This document shows, one piece after another, positions 1-13,491 of a stretch of 64,000 bases of DNA. The DNA is from Isoperla grammatica (Eukaryota > Arthropoda > Insecta > Plecoptera > Perlodidae): assembly GCA_945910005.1 (NCBI GenBank), contig OX246749.1, forward strand, positions 26,748,679-26,812,678, in the 5' to 3' direction. The translations under genes were made by a program, and so were the position numbers. The notes beneath the pieces are model-generated. The model had not been told where the DNA came from, ran no database searches, and saw only the letters and a program-made list of their open reading frames with translations. Position 1 is the stretch's first letter. Each line of letters begins with the position of its first letter.

Positions 1-336
1 TATTTGCAACTTGTAGCGAGAGATTTCCTGCGGGACCAACTGTTTCTGCGATTCGTTTTTCAGGAGCTCTGTCAAAACGGTGTTATCCTTGTTCAACGAC
101 GCCACTGTTGCACTCAGAGTTTGGATGTGAACACCCGCTTTCCCCAGATTGGCACAAGCTTGCGTTTTCTCATTTTCCAGCGCTTGGACGTCTAGACGAA
201 GTTGCGCCTCTCGTCTCTGCATACTATTCAGCTCTTCCAACTTCAGAGACAGTGAATCCTTTGCACTCTCCAAGGTTTCAATCTTTTTCTCATGTACCAA
301 CTTCTCAGATTCAAGCTCATCAATCATTTTTGCAGC
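1..336 (-). CDS. TAX1BP1/CALCOCO-like gene, coiled-coil exon (partial)
   Basis: This minus-strand exon is open for 112 codons and runs off the left edge. It begins after an acceptor (tttttctag) at 337-340 and reads in phase 0 as AAKMIDELESEKLVHEKK and onward. The protein is rich in Glu, Lys, Leu and Gln with heptad-like spacing and no stop, as expected of a coiled coil. It follows the SKICH exon at 441-634, whose donor is also phase 0, so the joined reading is EKLRD-AAKMIDEL. In TAX1BP1, CALCOCO1 and NDP52 the N-terminal SKICH domain is followed by a long coiled coil used for dimerisation and cargo or adaptor binding in selective autophagy. The order here matches. Which paralogue this is, and whether zinc fingers or an LIR follow, cannot be seen. 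Confidence 0.75.
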
Positions 337-440
337 CTAGAAAAACAAAACAGCACCATGAGCATAAGTTGTGGTTGTAGAATGGCAGACACTAATATGG
401 AAAATTACACTTGTAAGAAAAAATTAGAACGAAAGCATAC

Positions 441-634
441 ATCTCGTAACTTCTCTCCATTGATTGCAGTTCTGGATCTCACCACGAGAAGTCCTCCCTG
501 TTCCTCAACTTCGCACAGCTCTTCCTCCACAGGGTGACGGAACTGGAATGGGACACTTGCGCCACAGACAGAATCTTCAACGTTTACGTAGCAAAGCTGG
601 TAGAACTCAGTGGTGTCTTTCGGTAGTGCTTCAG
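441..634 (-). CDS. TAX1BP1/CALCOCO-like gene, second SKICH exon
   Basis: A 194-nt minus-strand exon. The acceptor is aacttttcag (635-644) and the donor is gtatgc (435-440). It starts with two bases of a split codon and ends in phase 0. The translation contains ALPKDTTEFYQLCYVN and then CGASVPFQFR, the hallmark second half of the SKICH domain (family pattern YLPK..EFYQFCYV...G.S.PFQFR). An acidic linker and the start of the coiled coil follow. The upstream exon (28,918-29,125) ends with one base, G, which completes an Ala codon: VLFK-A-EALPK. That junction reproduces the family sequence and is strong evidence that both exons belong to one transcript despite the 28.3 kb between them. Confidence 0.88.
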
Positions 635-654
635 CTGAAAAGTTGTTTAAGACG

Positions 655-694
655 AATAATAATAATAATTTAATAATAATAATAATAATAATAA
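655..694. repeat. (AAT)n microsatellite at left margin of the Helitron-like array
   Basis: An almost pure AAT/TAA run directly before the first element. A matching run lies at the other end of the array, so the array probably grew inside one microsatellite that supplied A^T targets. Confidence 0.9.
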
Positions 695-2120
695 TTAGAT
701 GAGCGTAGCGAAGCGGAGTGAATCTCTCCATACAACTTGATCGGCGCTTTGTCTGTGTGTATGTATGTATGTCTGTATGTCTGTATGTCTGTGCGCTAAA
801 TTTTGTTCGTCGCGCACAGGTCAAACGGCTTGACGTATTTGGCTGAAAATTTCGGTCATGATTTGTGACCACTAAACTCGATGCTGTTAACATAACCAGC
901 AAAATTCGTCAAGATGCCAACCTACAAAAAATTAATTACTGAAAAATAAAATTTGTTTATTTATTTAATTAAATGAAAACTTACCAATGGATATAAATAA
1001 TGTTTATCATGAAGGTTTATATAAACCGTACCAACAATTGACAATCATTTCAAAATTGTACGTTTATCCGCCATGTTATAAAAAAATATTGTTTATTTAC
1101 AACAATAATTTCAACATTTTTACAGTGTTCCGCCGATATAATTCGCATTTGCGGACTTTTGCAATTAGATGCACATAGTATACACCAAAAATAGCGTACG
1201 GAACAATACCTATGCACTATTATTTGGATTCTCGATAGCTGTCATAAAATGGCTACAATGACATAAGATGCCAACCTACAAAAAATTAACAACTGAAACA
1301 CGTATTTTGTTATTTATTTATTTAAATTAAAACTTACACACGGATATTTATGATTTTTTATATGTAGGTCCACATTAATACTACCAACACTCGACATTAG
1401 TTTCACAATTGTTGCTTTAACCGCCATGTTATAAACAAATACTATTTATTTACGGCAGACATTTTCTTCATTTTTACAGTGTTCCACCGATATGATTCGC
1501 ATTTGCGGACCATTGAAGTTAGATGCACATAGTATGCTGCGGGAATGGCGAAGGGAGTCAGACCTTTCTCATTATGTATTTGGAATTTTGATAGCTATCA
1601 TAGAATGGCTACAATGACGTGTTATATTTAATGACCTTCACGGCAAACATGCAAATGTTAACAACGAACTTGGTCGACAAATTAAAAAGCTTTTCTCATG
1701 ATTTAAAAGCGGGTTATTGTATGATTAATTAATATTACATTTTAGATATAGTCTGTATCTACATTATGGAATTTTTCATACACTAATAGGTTTAATAGTT
1801 TATGAATTAGAGCCTATTGAGTAGACCACGGTTGAATGAAATTATGCGAAAATCCATCAACTTGAAGGTTTTAATTTCTTTAAAGAAAACTCCTTAACGG
1901 ATTTTAATAATATTTAGTGCATTTATTAGCAACATATCAAGAAATAATATATTTAAGTTATAAGGTTGTAACTTGATCCGCCATCTTGTAAAAAAATCAT
2001 ATGTTTATTAGACCTATAAAGGTATATTTTTTTTTAAGAGTAATATGATATGCAAATGATTTATTTGATTTGATACATTGAAAAAAATCGCTCATCTGTC
2101 AACGCGGAGCGTTTTCCTAG
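695..2120 (+). mobile_element. Helitron-like copy E1 (complete, 1,426 bp)
   Basis: Intact 5' TTAGATGAGCG and 3' hairpin/CTAG ends. It carries two direct internal repeats of about 355 bp (each beginning near AAGATGCCAACCTAC, at about 911 and 1,266). It lies between (AAT)n and a TAATAATAATAA spacer. Confidence 0.88.
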
Positions 2121-2132
2121 TAATAATAATAA

Positions 2133-3559
2133 TTAGATGAGCGTAGCGAAGCGGAGTGAATCTCTCCATACAACTCGATCGGCGCTTTGTCTGTGCGTCT
2201 GTATGTCTGTATGTCTGTATGTGCGCTAAATTTTGTTCGTCGCGCACAGGTCAAACGGCTTGACGTATTTGGCTGAAATTTTCGGGCAACATTTGTGTCT
2301 ACTAAACTCGATGCTGTTAACATAACCAGCAAAATTCGTCAAGATGCCAACCTACAAAAAAATAATTACTGAAAAACAAAATTTGTTTATTTATTTAATT
2401 AAATTAAAACTTACACACACATTATAATTTTGTTTCACTTGTAGGTTAACATCAAAAGTCTCAACACTTGACAATAGTTTCAAAATTGTTAACTTACCCG
2501 TCATGTCATAAAAAAATATTGTTTATTTACAACAATAATTTCTTCATTTTTACAGTGTTCCATCGATATCGTTCGCATTTGCGGATCTTTGCAGTAAGAT
2601 GCACATAATAAACATAAAAATAGCGTACGCAATCATACCTTTCTCGTTATTATTTGGAATGTCGATAGCTGTCTTAAAAAGGCTACAATGACGTAAGATG
2701 CCAGCCTACAAAAAATTAACAACTGAAACAAATGTTTTGTTATTTATTTAATTAAATTAAAACTTACACACCGATATCAATAATTTTTTATATGTAAGTT
2801 AACATCAATAGTACCAACACTCGACAACAGTTTCAAAATTGCAGCTCTCACCGCTATGTTGTAAAAAAATATTGTTTATTTTTATCCATATCTGTCTTCA
2901 TTTTTACAGTGTTCCACCGATATGATTCGCATTTGCGGACCATTGAAGTAAGATGAACATAGTATGCTGCCGAAATGGCTTACGCAGTCAGACCTTTTTC
3001 ACTATGTATTTGGAATTTTGATAGCTATCATAGAATGGCTACAGTGACGTGTTATGTTTTATGACTTTCACGGCAAACATGCAGAAAATAACAACAAACT
3101 TGGTCGAAAATTTAAAAAGCTATTGTTATAGTTTAAATGCGAGTCATTGTATAATTAAACAAAATTGCATTTTAGATATAGTCTGTATCTACATAATGGA
3201 ATTTTCCATACACTGATAGGTTTAATAGTTTATGAGTTAGAGCCTATTGAGTAGACCACGGTCGAATGAAATTATGCGGAAATCCATCAACTTGAAGGTT
3301 TTAATTTCTTTAAAGAAAACTTCTTAACGAATTTAAATAATATTTCGCGCATTTATTAGCAACATATCAGGAAACAATATACTTAAGTTATAAGGTTGTA
3401 ACTTGATCCGCCATCTTGTAAAAAAATCAAATGTTTATTATAAAGGTATTTTTATTTTTTTTAAAGAGAATTTTTAAGAGTAATATGATATGCAAATGAA
3501 TTATTTGCTGTGATACATTGAAAAAATCGCTCATCTGTCAACGCGGAGCGTTTTCCTAG
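2133..3559 (+). mobile_element. Helitron-like copy E2 (complete, 1,427 bp)
   Basis: Both termini intact. It is separated from E1 by 12 bp of (TAA)n and from E3 by TAATAA. Confidence 0.88.
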
Positions 3560-4784
3560 TAATAATTAGATGAGCGTAGCGAAGCGGAGTGAATCTTTCC
3601 ATACAACTCGATCGGCGCTTTGTCTGTGTGTGTGTATGTATGTATGTATGTGCGCTAAATTTTGTTCGTCGCGCACAGGTCAAACGGCTTGACGTATTTG
3701 GCTGAAATTTTCAGGCAACGTTCATGACTACTAAACTCGATGCTGTTAACATAACCAGCAATTTTCGTTAAGATGCCAACCTACAAAAAATGAATTACTG
3801 AAAAATTAAATTTGTTTATTTATTTAATTAAATGAAAACTTACTAACGGATTTAAATAATGTTTCACTTGTAGGTTAATATCAACAGTACCAACAATTGG
3901 CAATTATTTCAAAATTGTACGTTTATCCGCCATGTTATAAAAAAATATTGTTTATTTACAACAATAATTTCTTTATTTTTACAGTGTTCCGCTGATATGA
4001 TTCGCATTTGCGGAATTTTGCAATTAGATGCACATAGTATACACCAAAAATAGCGTACGTAACAATACCTATGCACTATTATTTAGAATCTCGATAGCTG
4101 TCATAAAATGGCTACAATGACATAAGATGCCAACCTACAAAAAATTAATAACTGAAACACATGTTTTTCTATTTATTTAATTAAATAATAACTTACACAC
4201 GGATATTATTGATTTTTTATATGTAGGTGCACATCAATACTACCAACACTCGACATTAGTTTCCAAATTGTAGCTTTAACCGCCATGTTATAAACAAATA
4301 TTGTTTATTTACGGAAGTAATTTTCTTCGTTTTTACAGTGTTCCACCGATATGATTCGCATTTGCGGACCATTGAAGTTAGATGCACATAGTACACTGCC
4401 GAAATCGCTTACGCAGTCAGACCTTTCTCACTATGTATTTGGAATTTTGATAGCTATCTTAGAATAGCTACAATGGCGTGTTATATTTAATGACCTTCAC
4501 GGCAAACATGCAAATGTTAACAACGAACTTGGTCGACAAATTAAAAAGCCTTTATTATTATTTAAAAGCGGGTAATTGGATAATTAATTAATATTACAAT
4601 TTAGATATAGTCTGTATCTACATTATATAACTTTCCATACACTGATAGGTTCAATAGTTTATGAACTAGAGCCTATTGAGTAGACCACGGTCGAATGAAA
4701 TTATGCGGAAACCCATCAACTTGAAGGTTTTAATTTCTTTAAAGAAAACTTCTTAACGGATTTAAATAATATTTCGTGCATTTA

Positions 4785-6200
4785 TTAGATGAGCGTAGCG
4801 AAGCAGAGTGAATCTCTCCATACAACTCGATCGGCGCTTTGTCTGTGTGTATGTATGTATGTATGTATGTCTGTATGTCTGTATGTGCGCTAAATTTTGT
4901 TCGTCGCGCACAGGTCAAACGGCTTGACGTATTTGGCTGAAATTTTCGGGCAACGTTTGTGGCCACTAAACTCGATGCTGTTAACATAACCAGCAAAATT
5001 CGTCAAGATGCCAACCAACAAGAAATTAATTACTGAAAAATAAAATGTGTTTATTTATTTAATTAAATAAAAACTTACATACGGATTTAAATAATGTTTC
5101 ACTTGTAGATTCACATCAACGGTACCAACAGTTGACAAAAGTTTCAAAATTGTTAGTTTATCCGCCATGTTATAAAAAAATATTGTTCATTTACTACAAT
5201 AATTTCTTCATTTTTACAGTGTTCCACCGATATGATTCGCATTTGGGGACTATTGCAGTTAGATGTACATATATTACACCAAACATATCGTACGTAATAA
5301 TACATGTTCATTTTTATTTGGAATCTCGATAGCTGTCGTAGAATGGGTACAATGACGTAAGATGCCAACCTACAAAAAATTAATCACTGAATAACATGTT
5401 TCTTAATTTATTGAATTAAATAAGCATTTGCACACGGATAAAAATAATTTTTTGTTTGTAGGTTCACATTAATGATACTAACATTCGACAATAGTTTCAT
5501 AATTTTAGCTTTAACGGCCATGTTATAAAAAAATATTGTTTATTTACGGAAGACATTTTCTTCATTTTTACAGTGTTCCACCGATATGATTCTCATTTGC
5601 GGACCATTGAAGTTAGATGCACATAGTATGCAGCAGGAATGGCGTAGGGAGTCAGACCTTTCTCACTATGTATTTGGAATTTTGATAGCTATCATAGAAT
5701 GGCTACAATGACGTGTTATGTTTTATGACTTTCACGGCAAAAATGCAAATGTTAACAAGGAACTTGGTCGACAAATTAAAAAGCTTTTATTATGATTTAA
5801 AAGCGAGTTATTGTATGATTTAACAATATTTAATTTTATATATAGTCTGTATCTATATTCTGGAACTTTTTATACACTGATTGGTTTAATAGTTTATGAA
5901 TTAGAGCCTATTGAGTAGACCACGGTCGAATGAAATTATGCGGAAATATATCAACTTGAAGGTTTTAATTTCTTTAAAGATAACTTAAATAATATTTCGT
6001 GCATTTATTAGCAACATATCGAGAAAAAATATACTTAAGTGATAAGGTCGTATCTTGATCCGCCATCTTGTAAAAAAATTATACAATTATTATAAAGGTA
6101 TTTTTTTTTAAAAGAGTAATATGATATGCAAATGAAATGATGTATTTGATTTGATACATTGAATTAGTCGCTCATCTGGCAACGCGGAGCGTTTTCCTAG
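4785..6200 (+). mobile_element. Helitron-like copy E4, nested in E3
   Basis: A complete 1,416-bp element with TTAG and CTAG ends. E3 sequence continues exactly at 6,201. Confidence 0.88.
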
Positions 6201-6222
6201 TTAGCAACATATCAAGAAATAA

Positions 6223-7649
6223 TTAGATGAGCGTAGCGAAGCGGAGTGAATCTTTCCATACAACTCGATCGGCGCTTTGTCTGTGTGTATGTATGTATGT
6301 ATGTATGTATGTCTGTATGTCTGTATGTGCGCTAAATGTTGTTCGTCGCGCACAGGTCAAACGGCTTGACGTATTTTGCTGACATTTTCTGTCAACATTT
6401 GTGACCACTAAACTCGATACTGTTAACATAACCAGCAAAATTCGTCAAGATGCCAACCTACAAAAAAATAATTACTGAAAACAATAATTTGTTTATTTAT
6501 TTAATTAAATGAAAACTTAACAACGGATTTAAATAATGTTTCACATGTGGGTTTGTATCAACAGTACTAACAATTGACAATAATTTCAAAATTGTACGTT
6601 TATCCGCCATGTCATAAAAAAATATTGTTTATTTACAACAATAATTTCTTCATTTGTACAGTGTTCCGCCGATATGATTCGCATTTGCGGACTTTTGCAA
6701 TTAGATGCACATAGTATACACCAAAAAAAGCGTACGTAACAATACCTCTGCACTATTATTTGGAATTTCGATAGCTGTCATAGAATGGCTACAATGACAT
6801 TAGATGCCAACCTACAAAAAATTAACAACTGAAACACGTGTTTTGTTATTTATTTATTTTAATTCAAACTTACACACGGATATTAATGATTTTTTATATG
6901 TCGGTCCACATCAATAGTACCAACACTTGACCACAGTTTCAAAATTGTAGCTTTAACCGCCATGTTATAAACAAATATTGTTTATATACGGCAGTAATTT
7001 TTTTCGTTTTTACAGTGTTCCACCGATATGCTTCGCATTTGCGGACCGTTAAAGTTAGATGCACATAGTATGCTGCCGAAATGGCTTACGCAGTCAGACC
7101 TTTCTCATAATGTGTTTGGAATTTTGATAGCTATCATAGAATGGCTACAATGACGTGTTATGTTTTATGACCTTCACGGCAAACATGCAAATGTAAACAA
7201 CGAACTTGGTCGACAAATTAAAAAGCTTTTATTATGATTTAAAAGCGGGTTATTGTATGAATTATTAATATTACATTTTAGATATAGTCTGTATCTAGAT
7301 TATGGAACTTTCCATACACTGATAGGCTAAATAGTTTATGAATTAGAACCTATTGAGTAGACCACGGTCGAATGAAATTATGCGGAAATCCATCAACTTG
7401 AAGGTTTTAATTTCTTTAAAGAAAACTTCTTAACGGATTTAAACAATCTTTCGTGCATTTATTAGCAACATATCAAAAAACAATATACTGAAGTAATAAG
7501 TTTGTAACTTGATCCGCCATCTTGTAAAAAAATCATATGTTTATGATAAAGGTATTTTTTTTTAAGAGTAATATGATATGCAAATGATTTATTTGATTTG
7601 ATACATTGAAAAAAATCGCTCATCTGTCAACGCGGAGCGTTTTCCTAGT
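6223..7649 (+). mobile_element. Helitron-like copy E5, nested in E3
   Basis: A complete 1,427-bp element. E3 continues at 7,650. Only 22 bp of E3 separate E4 and E5. Confidence 0.88.
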
Positions 7650-7823
7650 ATACTTAAGTTATAAGGCTGTAACTTGATCCGCCATCTTGTGAAAAATCAT
7701 ATGTTTATTATAAATGTTTTTTTTTTTTTTAAGAGTAATATGATATGCAAATGATTTATTTGATTTGATACATTGAAAAAATCGCTCATCTGTCAACGCG
7801 GAGCGTTTTCCTAGTAATAATAA

Positions 7824-9260
7824 TTAGATGAGCGTAGCGAAGCGAAGTGAATCTTTCCATACAACTCGATCGGCGCTTTGTCTGTGTGTACGTATGTATG
7901 TATGTATGTATGTCTGTATGTATGTATGTGCGCTAAATTTTGTTCGTCGCGCACAGGTCAAACGGCTTAACGTATTTGGCTGAAATTTTCGGGCTACGTT
8001 TTTGACCACTAAACTCGATGCTGTTAACATAACCAGCAAAATTCGTCAAGATGCCAACCTACAAAAAATTAATTACTGAAAAATAAAATTTGTTTATTTA
8101 TTTAATTAAATGAAAACTTACCAACGGATATAAATAATGTTTCTCATGTACGTTTATATAAACCGTACCCATACTTGACAATAATATAAAAATTGTACGT
8201 TCATCCGCCATGTTATAAAAAAATATTGTTTATTTACAACAATAATTTCTTCATTTTTACAGTGTTCCGCCGATACGATTCGCATTTGCGGACTTTTGCA
8301 ATTAGATGCACATAGTATACACCAAAAATAGCGTACGTAACAATACCTATGCATTATTATTTGGAATCTCGATAGCTGTCATAAAATGGCTACAATGACA
8401 TAAGATGCCAACCTACAAAAAATTAACAACTGAAACACATGTTTTGTTATTTATTTAATTAAATTAAAACTGGATCACGGATATTAATAATTTTTTATAT
8501 GTAGGTCCACATCTATACTACCAACACTCGACATTAGTTTCAAAATTGTTGCTTTAACCGCCATGTTATAAACAAATATTGTTTATTTACGGCAGACATT
8601 TTCTTGATTTTTACAGTGTTCCACCGATATGATTCTAATTTGCGGACCATTGAAGTTAGATGCACATAGTATGCTGCAGGAATGGCGTAGGGAGTCAGAC
8701 CTTTCTCACTATGTATTTGGAATTTTGATAGCTATCATAGAATGGCTACAATGGCGTGTTATGTTTTATGACTTTCACGGCAAAAATACAAATGTTAACA
8801 ACGAACTTTGTAAACAAATTAAAAAGCTTTTATTATAATTTAAAAGCGAGTAATTGTATGATTAAACAATATTACATTTTAGGTATAGTCTATATCTACA
8901 TTATGGAACTTTCCATACACTGATAGGTTTAATAGTTTATGAATGAGAGCCTATTGAGCAGACCACGGTCGAATTAAATAATGCGGAAATCCATTGAAAA
9001 ATCAACTAAAAGGTTTTAATTTATTTAAAGAAAACATCTCAACGGATTTAAATAATATTTCGTGCATTTATTAGAAACATATCGAGAAATAATATACACA
9101 AATAATAAGGTTGTAACTTGCACCGCCATCTTGTAAAAAAATCATATGTTTATTATAAAGGTATTTTTTTTTTTAAAGAGAAATACGATATTCAAAAGAT
9201 TTGTTTGCTTTAAAACATTGAACCAACACGCTCATCTGGCAACGCGGAGCGTTTTCCTAG
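7824..9260 (+). mobile_element. Helitron-like copy E6 (complete, 1,437 bp)
   Basis: Flanked by TAATAATAA and TAATAA spacers. It belongs to a sequence subgroup with E8, E9 and E19, which share CAATGGCGTGTTATG in the second internal repeat. That change opens a 69-codon frame at 8,629-8,838. Confidence 0.87.
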
Positions 9261-9266
9261 TAATAA

Positions 9267-12064
9267 TTAGATGAGCGTAGCGAAGCGGAGTGAATCTCTC
9301 CATACAACTCGATCGGCGCTTTGTCTGTGTGTATGTATGTCTGTATGTCTGTGCGCTAAATTTTGTTCGTCGCGCACAGGTCAAACGGCTTGACGTATTT
9401 GGCTGAAAATTTCGGTCAACATTTGTGACCACTAAACTCGATGCTGTTAACATAACCAGCAAAATTCGTCAAGAAGCCAACCAACAAAAAATTAATTACT
9501 GAAAAATAAAATTTGTTTATTTATTTAATTAAATGAAAACTTACACACGGATTTTAATAAGGTTTCACTTGTAGATTATCATCAGCAGTACCAACACTTG
9601 ACAAAAGTTTCAAAATTGTAAAATCATCCGCCATGTTATAAAAAAAAATTGAATCTTTACGGTAATAATTTTTTCATTTTAACAGTGTTCCACCGATATC
9701 ATTCGCATTTGCGTATCTTTGCAGTTAGATGCACATAGTGAGCACAAAAATACCGTACGCAATCATACCTTTCTTATTATTATTTGGAATCCCAAAAGCT
9801 GTCATAAAAAGGCTACAATGACGAAAGATGCCAACCTACAAAAAATGAGTTAATGAAAAACATTGTTTTTTATTAATTTAATCTAATCAAAACTTACACA
9901 CGAATATTATTGATTTTTTGCATGTAGGTCAACATTAATAATACCAACACTTGACAAAAGTTTCAAAATTGTAGCTTCAACCGCCATGTTATAAAAAAAT
10001 ATTGTTTATTTACACCTATAATTTTCTTCATTTTTTACAGTGTTCCACCGATATGATTCGCATTTGCGGACCATTGAAGTAAGATGCACATAGTATGCTG
10101 CCGAAATGGCTTACGCAGTCAGCCCTTTCTCACTATGTATTTGGAATTTTGATAGCTATCATAGAATGGCTACAATGACGTGTTATGTTTTATGACTTTC
10201 ACGGCAAAAATGCAAATGTTTACAACGAACTTGGTCGACAAATTAAAAAGCTTTTATTATGATTTAAAAGCAGGTTATTGTATGATTTATTAATATAACA
10301 TTTTAGATATAGTCTGTATCTACATTATGGAACTTTCCATACACTGATAGGTTTAATAGTTTATGAATTAGAGCCTATTGAGTAGACTACGGCCGAATGA
10401 AATTATGCGGAAATCCATTGAAATGAACTTGAAGGTTTTAATTCTTGACGGATTTTAATAATATTTCGTGCAGTTATTAGTGACATATCGACAAACAATA
10501 TACACAAATTCTAAGGTTGTAACTTGAACCACCATCTTTTTGAAAAATCATTTGTATATTATAAAGGTATTTTTGTTGTTGTAAGAGTAATATGATATGC
10601 AAATGATTAGATGAGCGTAGCGAAGCGGAGTGAATCTCTCCATACAACTCGATCGGCGCTTTGTCTGTGTGTACGTATGTATGTGCGCTAAATTTTGTTC
10701 GTCGCGCACAGGTCAAACGGCTTGACGTATTTGGCTGAAATTTTCTGTCAACATTTGTGACTACTAAACTCGATGCTGTTAACATAACCAGCAAAATTCG
10801 TTAAGATGCCAACCTACAAAAAATTAATTACTGAAAAATAAAATTTGTTTATTTATTTAATTAAATGAAAACTTACCAACGGATTTAAATAATGTTTCTC
10901 ATGTAGATTAAGATAAACCGCACTAACAATTGACAATAATTTCAAAATTGTACGTTTATCCGCCATCTTATAAAAAAATATTGTTTATTTACAACAATAA
11001 TTTCTTAATTTTTACAGTGTTCCGCCGATATGATTCGCATTTGCGGACTTTTGCAATTAGATGCACATAGTATACACCAAAAATAGCGTACGTAACAATA
11101 CCTATGCATTAATATTTGGAATCTCGATAGCTGTCATAAAATGGCTACAATGACATAAGATGCCAACCTACAAAAAATTAACAACTAAAACACGTGTTTT
11201 AATATTTATTTATTTAAATTAAAACTTAGACACGGATATTATTGATTTTTTAAATGTAGATCCACATCAATACTACCAACACTCGACATAAGTTTCAAAA
11301 TTGTTGCTTTAACCGCCATGTTATAAACAAATATTGTTTATTTACGGCAGACATTTTCTTCATTTTTACAGTGTTCCACCGATATGATTCGCATTTGCGG
11401 ACCATTGAAGTAAGATGCACATAGTATGCTGCAGTAATGGCGTAGGGAGTCAGACTTTTCTCACTATGTATTTGGAATTTTGATAGCTATCATAGAATGG
11501 CTACAATGGCGTGTTATGTTTTATGACTTTCACGGCAAAAATGCAAATGTTAACAACGAACTTTGTAGACAAATAAAAAAGCTTTTATTATAATTTAAAA
11601 GCGGGTTATTGTATGATTAAACAATAATACATTTTACATATAGTCTATATCTACATTATGGAACTTTCCATACACTGATAGGTTTAATAGTTTATGAATG
11701 AGAGCCTAATGAGTAGACCATGGTCGAATTAAATTATGCGGAAATCCATTGAAAAATCAACTTAAAGGTTTTAATTTATTTAAAGAAAACATCTTAACGG
11801 ATTTAAATAATATTTCGTGCATATATTAGAAACATATCGAGAAATGATATACACAAGTAATAAGGTTGTTACTTGCTCCGCCATCTTGTAAAAAAATCAT
11901 GTTTATTATAAAGTTTTTTTTGTTTTAAAGAGAAATATGATATTCAAAATTTTGCTTTAAAACATTGAACCAACTCGCTCATCTGGCAACGCGGAGCGTT
12001 TTCCTAGTATGTTTGATTTACTTTAAAAAAATCGCTCATCTGGCAACGCGGAGCGTTTTCCTAG
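9267..12064 (+). mobile_element. Helitron-like copy E7, split by E8
   Basis: Segments 9,267-10,606 and 12,008-12,064 give a 1,397-bp element. E8 entered at GCAAATGA^TNNN near the 3' end. The second segment is only the terminal 57 bp, with the hairpin and CTAG. Confidence 0.86.
10607..12007 (+). mobile_element. Helitron-like copy E8, nested in E7
   Basis: A complete 1,401-bp element of the E6/E9/E19 subgroup. A TAA stop at about 11,435 breaks the 69-codon frame found in its relatives. Confidence 0.86.
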
Positions 12065-13485
12065 TTAGATGAGCGTAGCGAAGCGGAGTGAATCTCTCCA
12101 TACAACTCGATCGGCGCTTTGTCTGTGTGTATGTGTGTGTGTATGTATGTATGTGCGCTAAATTTTGTTCGTCGCGCACAGGTCAAACGGCTTGACGTAT
12201 TTGGCTGAAATTTTCTGTCAACATTTGTGACTACTAAACTCGATGCTGTTAACATAACCAGCAAAATTCGTCAAGATGCCAACCTACGAAAAATTAATAA
12301 CTGAAAAATAAAATTTGTTTATTTATTTAATTAAATGAAAACTTACCAACGGATTTAAATAATGTTTATCATATAGGTTGACATAAACCGTACCAACAAT
12401 TGACAATAATTTCAAAATTGTACGTTTATCCGCCATGTTATAAAAAAATATTGTTTATTTACAACAATAATTTCTTCATTTTTACAGTGTTCCGCCGATA
12501 TGATTCGCATTTGCAGATTTTTGCAATAAGATGCACATAGTATACACCAAAAATAGCGTACGTACCTATACTTATGCATTATTATTTGGAATCTCGATAG
12601 CTGTCATAAAATGGCTACAATGACATAAGATGCCAACACACAAAAAATTAACAACTGAAACACGTGTTTTATTATTTATTTATTTAAATTAAAACTTACA
12701 CACGGATATTAATGATTTTTTATATGTAGGTCCACATCAATAGTACCAACACTCGACATTAGTTTCAAAATTGTTGCTTTAACCGCCATGTTATAAACAA
12801 ATATTGTTTATTTACGGTAGACATTTTCTTCATTTTTACAGTGTTCCACCGATATGATTCGCATTTGCGGACCATTGAAGTTAGATGCACATAATATGCT
12901 GCAGAAATGGCGTAGGGAGTCAGACCTTTCTCACTTTGTATTTGGAATTTTGATAGCTGTCATAGAATGGCTACAATGGCGTGTTATGTTTTATGACTTT
13001 CACGGCAAAAATGCAAATGTTAACAACGAACTAGGTAGACAAATAAAAACGCTTTTATTATAATTTAAAAGCGGGTTTTTGTATGATAAAACAATAATAC
13101 ATTTTACATTTAGTCTATACCTACATTATGGAACTTTCCATACACTGATAGGTTTAATAGTTTATGAATGAGAGACTATTGAGTAGACCACGGTCGAATT
13201 AAATTATGCGGAAATCCATTGAAAAATCAACTTAAAGGTTTTAATTTATTTAAAGAAAACATCTTAACGGTTTTAAACAATATTTCGTGCATTTATTAGA
13301 AACATATCGAGAAATAATATACACAAGTAATAAGGTATTTACTTGCTCCGCCATTTTGTAAAAAAATCATATGTTTATTATTAAGTTTCTTTTTTTTTTT
13401 AAGAGAAATATGATATTCAAAAGATGTGTTTGCTTTAAAACATTGAACCAACTCGCTCATCTGTCAACGCGGAGCGTTTTCCTAG
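12065..13485 (+). mobile_element. Helitron-like copy E9 (1,421 bp), abutting E7 with no spacer
   Basis: The E7 end CCTAG is followed immediately by TTAGATG of E9. It contains the 69-codon internal frame at 12,854-13,063. Confidence 0.87.
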
Positions 13486-13491
13486 TAATAA

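Larger units (their letters stand above)
3566..7814 (+). mobile_element. Helitron-like copy E3, split in three by E4 and E5
   Basis: Segments 3,566-4,784, 6,201-6,222 and 7,650-7,814 join to 1,406 bp of complete element. The interruptions are GCATTTA^TTAGCAAC (E4) and GAAATAA^TATACTT (E5). Both are A^T and neither has a duplication. Confidence 0.88.

Noticed and set aside
405..902. 165-residue minus-strand frame beginning MLVMLTASSLVV and covering the SKICH exon
   Set aside because: It is a read-through of the antisense strand of Helitron-like copy E1 into intron and the real exon. Only 441-634 is supported as coding.
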